From NCBI GenBank assembly GCA_021820805.1, contig JAKADF010000108.1:1-8875 (forward strand): a stretch of 8,875 nt of DNA, written 5' to 3'. Shown here piece after piece: positions 5,973 to 8,875 of the stretch. The translations under genes and the position numbers were made by a program. The number at the start of each line of letters is the position of its first letter. Position 1 is the first letter of the stretch. A model generated the notes under the pieces. The model did not search any database. It saw nothing but the letters and a program-made list of their open reading frames with translations, and was not told the origin of the DNA. Origin of the DNA: Bacillota bacterium (lineage in GTDB: Bacteria; Bacillota; Bacilli; Alicyclobacillales; Alicyclobacillaceae).

Positions 5973-6743
5973 ATGGAGTTTTCCGGTTTTGATTTGGACG
6001 GAATGACAGCTGTTGTTACTGGCAGCGGCTCAGGAATTGGCAAGACCATTGCTTTAGGGCTCGCTGAAGCTGGCGCAAATGTGGTAGTTACCGACTTACA
6101 CGATAAATTGAAATTTGCCGAAGAGACTGCAGTTTCTATAAGAAAAATCGGTAGGAATGCATTTGTTTCAGAGCTTGATGTAACCAATGTCGTGAGCATT
6201 CAAAAAATGGTAGATAAGGTATGCACAGAGTTTTCACACATCGACATTCTAGTAAACAACGCTGGAATAATAATTCGCAAACCTGCTTTAGAAGTAACGG
6301 AGGAAGAATGGGATAAGGTTTTAAACGTAAATTTGAAAGGCGCCTTTTTCGTTAGTCAGGCGGTGACAAAGGTAATGCTTAAGCAAACACGGGGGAAGAT
6401 TATTAACATTGCATCAATTAATGGACTCATTGGTTCAGCCGAGCGCGCTTCGTATACAGCGAGCAAGGCTGGGGTTGTTAATTTAACACGCACCTTAGCT
6501 GCAGAGTGGGCTAGGTACGGAATTTGTGTGAATGCCATCGCACCAACCTATCTGCTAACTCCAATGACACAACCGTTATTCGACAATCCTGATTTCAGAA
6601 ATGTTTACTTTAGCCGGCAGCCGATTCAACGTGTAGGACGTCCTGAAGATCTGGTCGGAGCCGTAATTTATCTTGCCAGCCCTTGTTCAGATATGGTTAC
6701 AGGCCAGACACTTGCGATCGACGGCGGGTGGACTGCAGTCTAA
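5973..6743 (+). CDS. Classical short-chain dehydrogenase/reductase (gluconate 5-dehydrogenase / KduD-like)
   Basis: This 256-aa protein has every classical SDR landmark: the cofactor loop TGSGSGIG (16-23), Asp41 at the end of the second strand (favouring NAD(H) over NADP(H)), NNAG (95-98), Asn120, Ser148, and Tyr161-x3-Lys165 (YTASK) as the catalytic set. The C-terminal GQTLAIDGGWTA is common in gluconate 5-dehydrogenase, 2-deoxy-gluconate dehydrogenase (KduD) and related sugar-acid or 3-oxoacyl reductases. It should oxidise a secondary alcohol or reduce the ketone in the cytoplasm, but the substrate is not determinable from the sequence. The ATG follows AAGGAGG (5959-5965) with 7-nt spacing. 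It is flanked by the shared 42-bp element upstream and a terminator downstream, so it appears to be transcribed alone. No sugar-acid pathway genes are adjacent to firm up the substrate. Confidence 0.92.
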   Translation: MEFSGFDLDGMTAVVTGSGSGIGKTIALGLAEAGANVVVTDLHDKLKFAEETAVSIRKIGRNAFVSELDVTNVVSIQKMVDKVCTEFSHIDILVNNAGIIIRKPALEVTEEEWDKVLNVNLKGAFFVSQAVTKVMLKQTRGKIINIASINGLIGSAERASYTASKAGVVNLTRTLAAEWARYGICVNAIAPTYLLTPMTQPLFDNPDFRNVYFSRQPIQRVGRPEDLVGAVIYLASPCSDMVTGQTLAIDGGWTAV

Positions 6744-6756
6744 CTTGTTTAACTTT

Positions 6757-6800
6757 AAACTATGACCACTAGGTTTCTTCAAGTGGTCATAGTTTTTATT
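6757..6800 (+). terminator. Intrinsic terminator after the SDR gene
   Basis: AAACTATGACCACT (6757-6770) pairs perfectly with AGTGGTCATAGTTT (6782-6795) around an 11-nt loop, followed by TTATTTA. It lies 14 nt after the SDR stop. On the opposite strand it also lies downstream of the membrane protein gene ending at 6835, but the T-run there is short (TTTAAAG), so termination is mainly on the plus strand. Confidence 0.85.
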
Positions 6801-6834
6801 TAGTTGAAAAAACATAACCTTTCCCTATTAAAAT

Positions 6835-7433
6835 TTATCCCATTGCTAAATGAGCCATAATATAAATGATTACAACCTGGAAAAGTCCTTGCAAGCCTGC
6901 AAAGGAATTATTGCGGCGATTCAGCCTAAACACCTTTTCAATGTCGGGTTTTACCTTCTGCAATTCAAGATAAGTACGAATTGAGTTAGGCAGCAAAAAT
7001 CCAAATCCAGAAACAGCTAATATCGTAATGACAACGAGAGCACCAATAATCCATGGACGATCAGGGTTCCCGGGGGTCATCATACGCAACCACGAAGCCA
7101 TTATCCAACCAGCGGTACCAGTCGTAAACGCGAGAACAGGTAGATAAATCATCGTTTTGGGGACAAGCCAGTTAATGAACGCTTTACGCTGATCGGGCAG
7201 TAATTTACGTAATATAGGGCCTACAAAAAATCCCATAAAAATATCAGCACCTGTCATAAGACCCCAGACATCACATGAGAAAAATTAAGCCAAAAAAGGC
7301 TGTGTATAGATATCGCAATAAACATAATTACTGGTAGAATTAATACCCACCAAGTTAACTTTCGGACAAGCGGTTTGTCTGACGGTGACGGGCTTGCTTT
7401 AACCGCCGGTTGGACTGGTGTATTCACGGACAT
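6835..7433 (-). pseudogene. Small multi-pass membrane protein, disrupted by an apparent 1-nt deletion
   Basis: Two minus-strand frames form one protein. The first carries a Pro/Ser-rich tail, TM1 (about WWVLILPVIMFIAISIHSL) and the start of TM2, FSHVMSGVL, ending in TGA at 7254-7256. The second opens in the -1 frame with an ATG at 7255-7257 and continues TGADIFMGFFVGPIL, then three further TM segments, to a stop at 6835. Adding one G turns TTA-TGA into TTA-TGG and restores SGVLWTGADIFMG in mid-helix, giving about 199 aa and five TM segments. The break falls inside TM2, so two separate chains should not fold well. The H-x3-S-G-x2-W-T-G pattern resembles small bacterial membrane proteins of the DUF2269/CopD-like kind, but I do not recognise the family with certainty. 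The start may be ATG 7431-7433 or GTG 7425-7427; the latter has AAAGGGG 8 nt upstream. Recoding or a sequencing error remain possible. Confidence 0.65.
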
Positions 7434-7568
7434 TTCCCCTTTCATCCAAAAACCCAAAATGGAACTTTCTGAATATATTCTATTTACATCGATACAATCG
7501 CCAAGACATAAATGTATTCATTGTATATGCCATGAATGTCACAGTTGGTGAGGTTGCCCCCGGTTTTT

Positions 7569-8875
7569 TTACTGGTTGGAAGAAAGCTTGGCTTGCCCGC
7601 CTCTTAAAGAAGATATAATCGCACCTAAGATACAAACTCCTGCTGCTGCAAAGAACACCGTCTGCAAAGCGGAGAAAAATGAGTGCACAGGCACGCCTGA
7701 AAGTTCCCCTCGAGCTGCTGTTCCAGTGAGTGCATGCAAGCGTATTGAAAACAAAGAAACGGACAATGCAATGCCAAGCACCATGCCAATGTTCCGAACG
7801 AGGGCATTTAACCCACCAACCAGGCCTGCCTTGGCACGTGGGGCTGTGCTCATCAAGCTTGAATTATTCGGAGATTGAAACATTCCTTGCCCGATACCAA
7901 ATATCGCCAGATGCAAAGCGACTAGCCATACTGGTACGTTTGTTGAGAGCATCGTGAGAAGAATAAAACCCAGCGCATTAAGTAAAAGTCCACCTGTTGT
8001 GAGCAGATAAGGGCCAAATTTATCAGATAACCAACCAGAAACAGGCGCTGTCACTGCCATAGCCAAGGGATATGCCATTAACGCTGTACCCGTGAGCTGC
8101 GGACTAGCATGCAAAACATCTTCCAGGTAAAAAGGTATAATAGTAATCGTGCAAAAAAGAGAAATAAAAGACAGCATGGCTGCAAAACTGGCTGAAGTAA
8201 AAACGCGATTCTTAAAAAGGGAGAAATCTATAATCGGATTTTTAGCGAATCGCTCACGTATTCCAAACATAAACAAAATCAAAATTGAAACAGTAATTAA
8301 AAGCAAACTCCTGCCAGATGCCCATCCCCATGATTCTCCGTTCGATACAGTGTACAGGAGCAATACAATACCAAAGACAAACAACACGGAACCTGCATAA
8401 TCAAAAGCACCAAGTGAAACGGTCCTTTTCGTTCCTTTCGGTAAAAGAAACAGTCCAAGTATAAAGCCAAGAATCCCAATTGGAACATTCACCCAGAAAA
8501 TTGACGGCCATCCGTAATATCCAATCAACACTCCGCCCACAGCTGGGCCGGTAAGCGAGCCAAGTGAAACCATTGAACCTGTAATGCCAAATGCACGCCC
8601 ACGCTGGTTTACAGGAAATGTCGTCACAACTAACGCTTGGCTGTTTGCCATTAATAACGAAGCACCTACTGCTTGTAAAATTCGCGATCCGATTAACAAA
8701 CCGATTGAACCAGACAACCCGCACAAGGCAGAACCTCCGGCAAAAACCAAGAAACCGATATTGTACAAACGGCTGCGTCCCAAACTGTCTGCCAGGTTCC
8801 CCACTAGTGGAAGCATCGCGCAAATAGTTAGCAAGTATGCTGAAACAACCCATTGTACCAAATGCAATGGTACGT
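7569..8875 (-). CDS. DHA2-family MFS transporter, 14-TM drug:H+ antiporter type (partial, N-terminus outside window)
   Basis: About 435 codons are visible, and the frame stays open to the right edge. A TTG at 8865-8867 could open a frame, but VPLHLVQWVVSAYLL aligns with the loop before TM2 of EmrB/QacA-type transporters. TM1 and the true start therefore lie beyond the window. Motif A is present as GNLADSLGRSRL. Motif C, the antiporter motif, is GSLTGPAVGG, followed by FWVNVPIGILGF, which is diagnostic of DHA2. Two extra central helices separate the halves, as in 14-TM members. Such proteins sit in the cytoplasmic membrane and expel lipophilic compounds or metabolites in exchange for protons; the substrate here is unknown. 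It precedes the frameshifted membrane protein on the same strand with a gap of over 100 nt. No convincing terminator was found in the gap, so the two may share a transcript. Confidence 0.92.
   Translation of the reverse strand, partial: VPLHLVQWVVSAYLLTICAMLPLVGNLADSLGRSRLYNIGFLVFAGGSALCGLSGSIGLLIGSRILQAVGASLLMANSQALVVTTFPVNQRGRAFGITGSMVSLGSLTGPAVGGVLIGYYGWPSIFWVNVPIGILGFILGLFLLPKGTKRTVSLGAFDYAGSVLFVFGIVLLLYTVSNGESWGWASGRSLLLITVSILILFMFGIRERFAKNPIIDFSLFKNRVFTSASFAAMLSFISLFCTITIIPFYLEDVLHASPQLTGTALMAYPLAMAVTAPVSGWLSDKFGPYLLTTGGLLLNALGFILLTMLSTNVPVWLVALHLAIFGIGQGMFQSPNNSSLMSTAPRAKAGLVGGLNALVRNIGMVLGIALSVSLFSIRLHALTGTAARGELSGVPVHSFFSALQTVFFAAAGVCILGAIISSLRGGQAKLSSNQ

Noticed and set aside
7576..7957. 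Plus-strand frames opposite the MFS transporter
   Set aside because: They are antisense shadows of the transporter coding sequence, with no motifs or translation signals.
8865..8867. TTG as the true start of the MFS transporter
   Set aside because: The frame stays open upstream to the window edge, and TM1 of the DHA2 fold would be missing. The real start must lie outside the window.

Overview
The window is a stretch of low-to-moderate GC DNA with strong AGGAGG-type ribosome binding sites, TTG/GTG starts and classic hairpin-plus-T-run terminators. This points to a member of the Bacillota, probably a Bacillales or Alicyclobacillus-like environmental bacterium; that assignment is an inference and nothing finer is supported. 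No tRNA, rRNA, CRISPR array, insertion sequence or phage gene was seen. It reads as an ordinary metabolic chromosome region carrying several gene remnants.

Layout. Positions 1-1075 (minus strand) hold the N-terminal 141 codons of a Rieske-type ring-hydroxylating oxygenase, running off the left edge, and an AhpD/carboxymuconolactone-decarboxylase-fold protein with a CxxC-x3-H site that most likely starts at a TTG. The apparently empty stretch 1076-1418 holds a decayed plus-strand fragment of a GntR-family regulator (FCD domain). Next is a divergent pair: a class I PLP aminotransferase (minus) and a 544-aa APC-family amino acid permease (plus), separated by a roughly 300-bp control region with a near-consensus sigma-A promoter. 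The permease converges on galE (minus), with one strong, probably bidirectional terminator between them.

Upstream of galE, the gap 5645-5972 holds a short remnant of an ADP-ribosylglycohydrolase C-terminal motif and a 42-bp element that also occurs upstream of the aminotransferase (37 of 42 positions identical). The element precedes a classical SDR dehydrogenase (plus). After another hairpin terminator come two minus-strand loci: a small multi-pass membrane protein gene interrupted by an apparent one-base deletion, and a 14-TM DHA2-type MFS transporter that runs off the right edge.

How they may work together: the aminotransferase and permease look like an amino acid uptake and transamination module. 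The shared 42-bp element suggests that the aminotransferase/permease intergenic region and the SDR promoter region answer to the same regulator. The Rieske oxygenase, CMD-fold protein, broken GntR regulator and efflux-type MFS fit a catabolic or detoxification neighbourhood that has partly decayed. No clearly new defence, mobile or biosynthetic system is visible. The items most worth following up are the shared 42-bp element, the two gene remnants in the gaps, and the frameshifted membrane protein.
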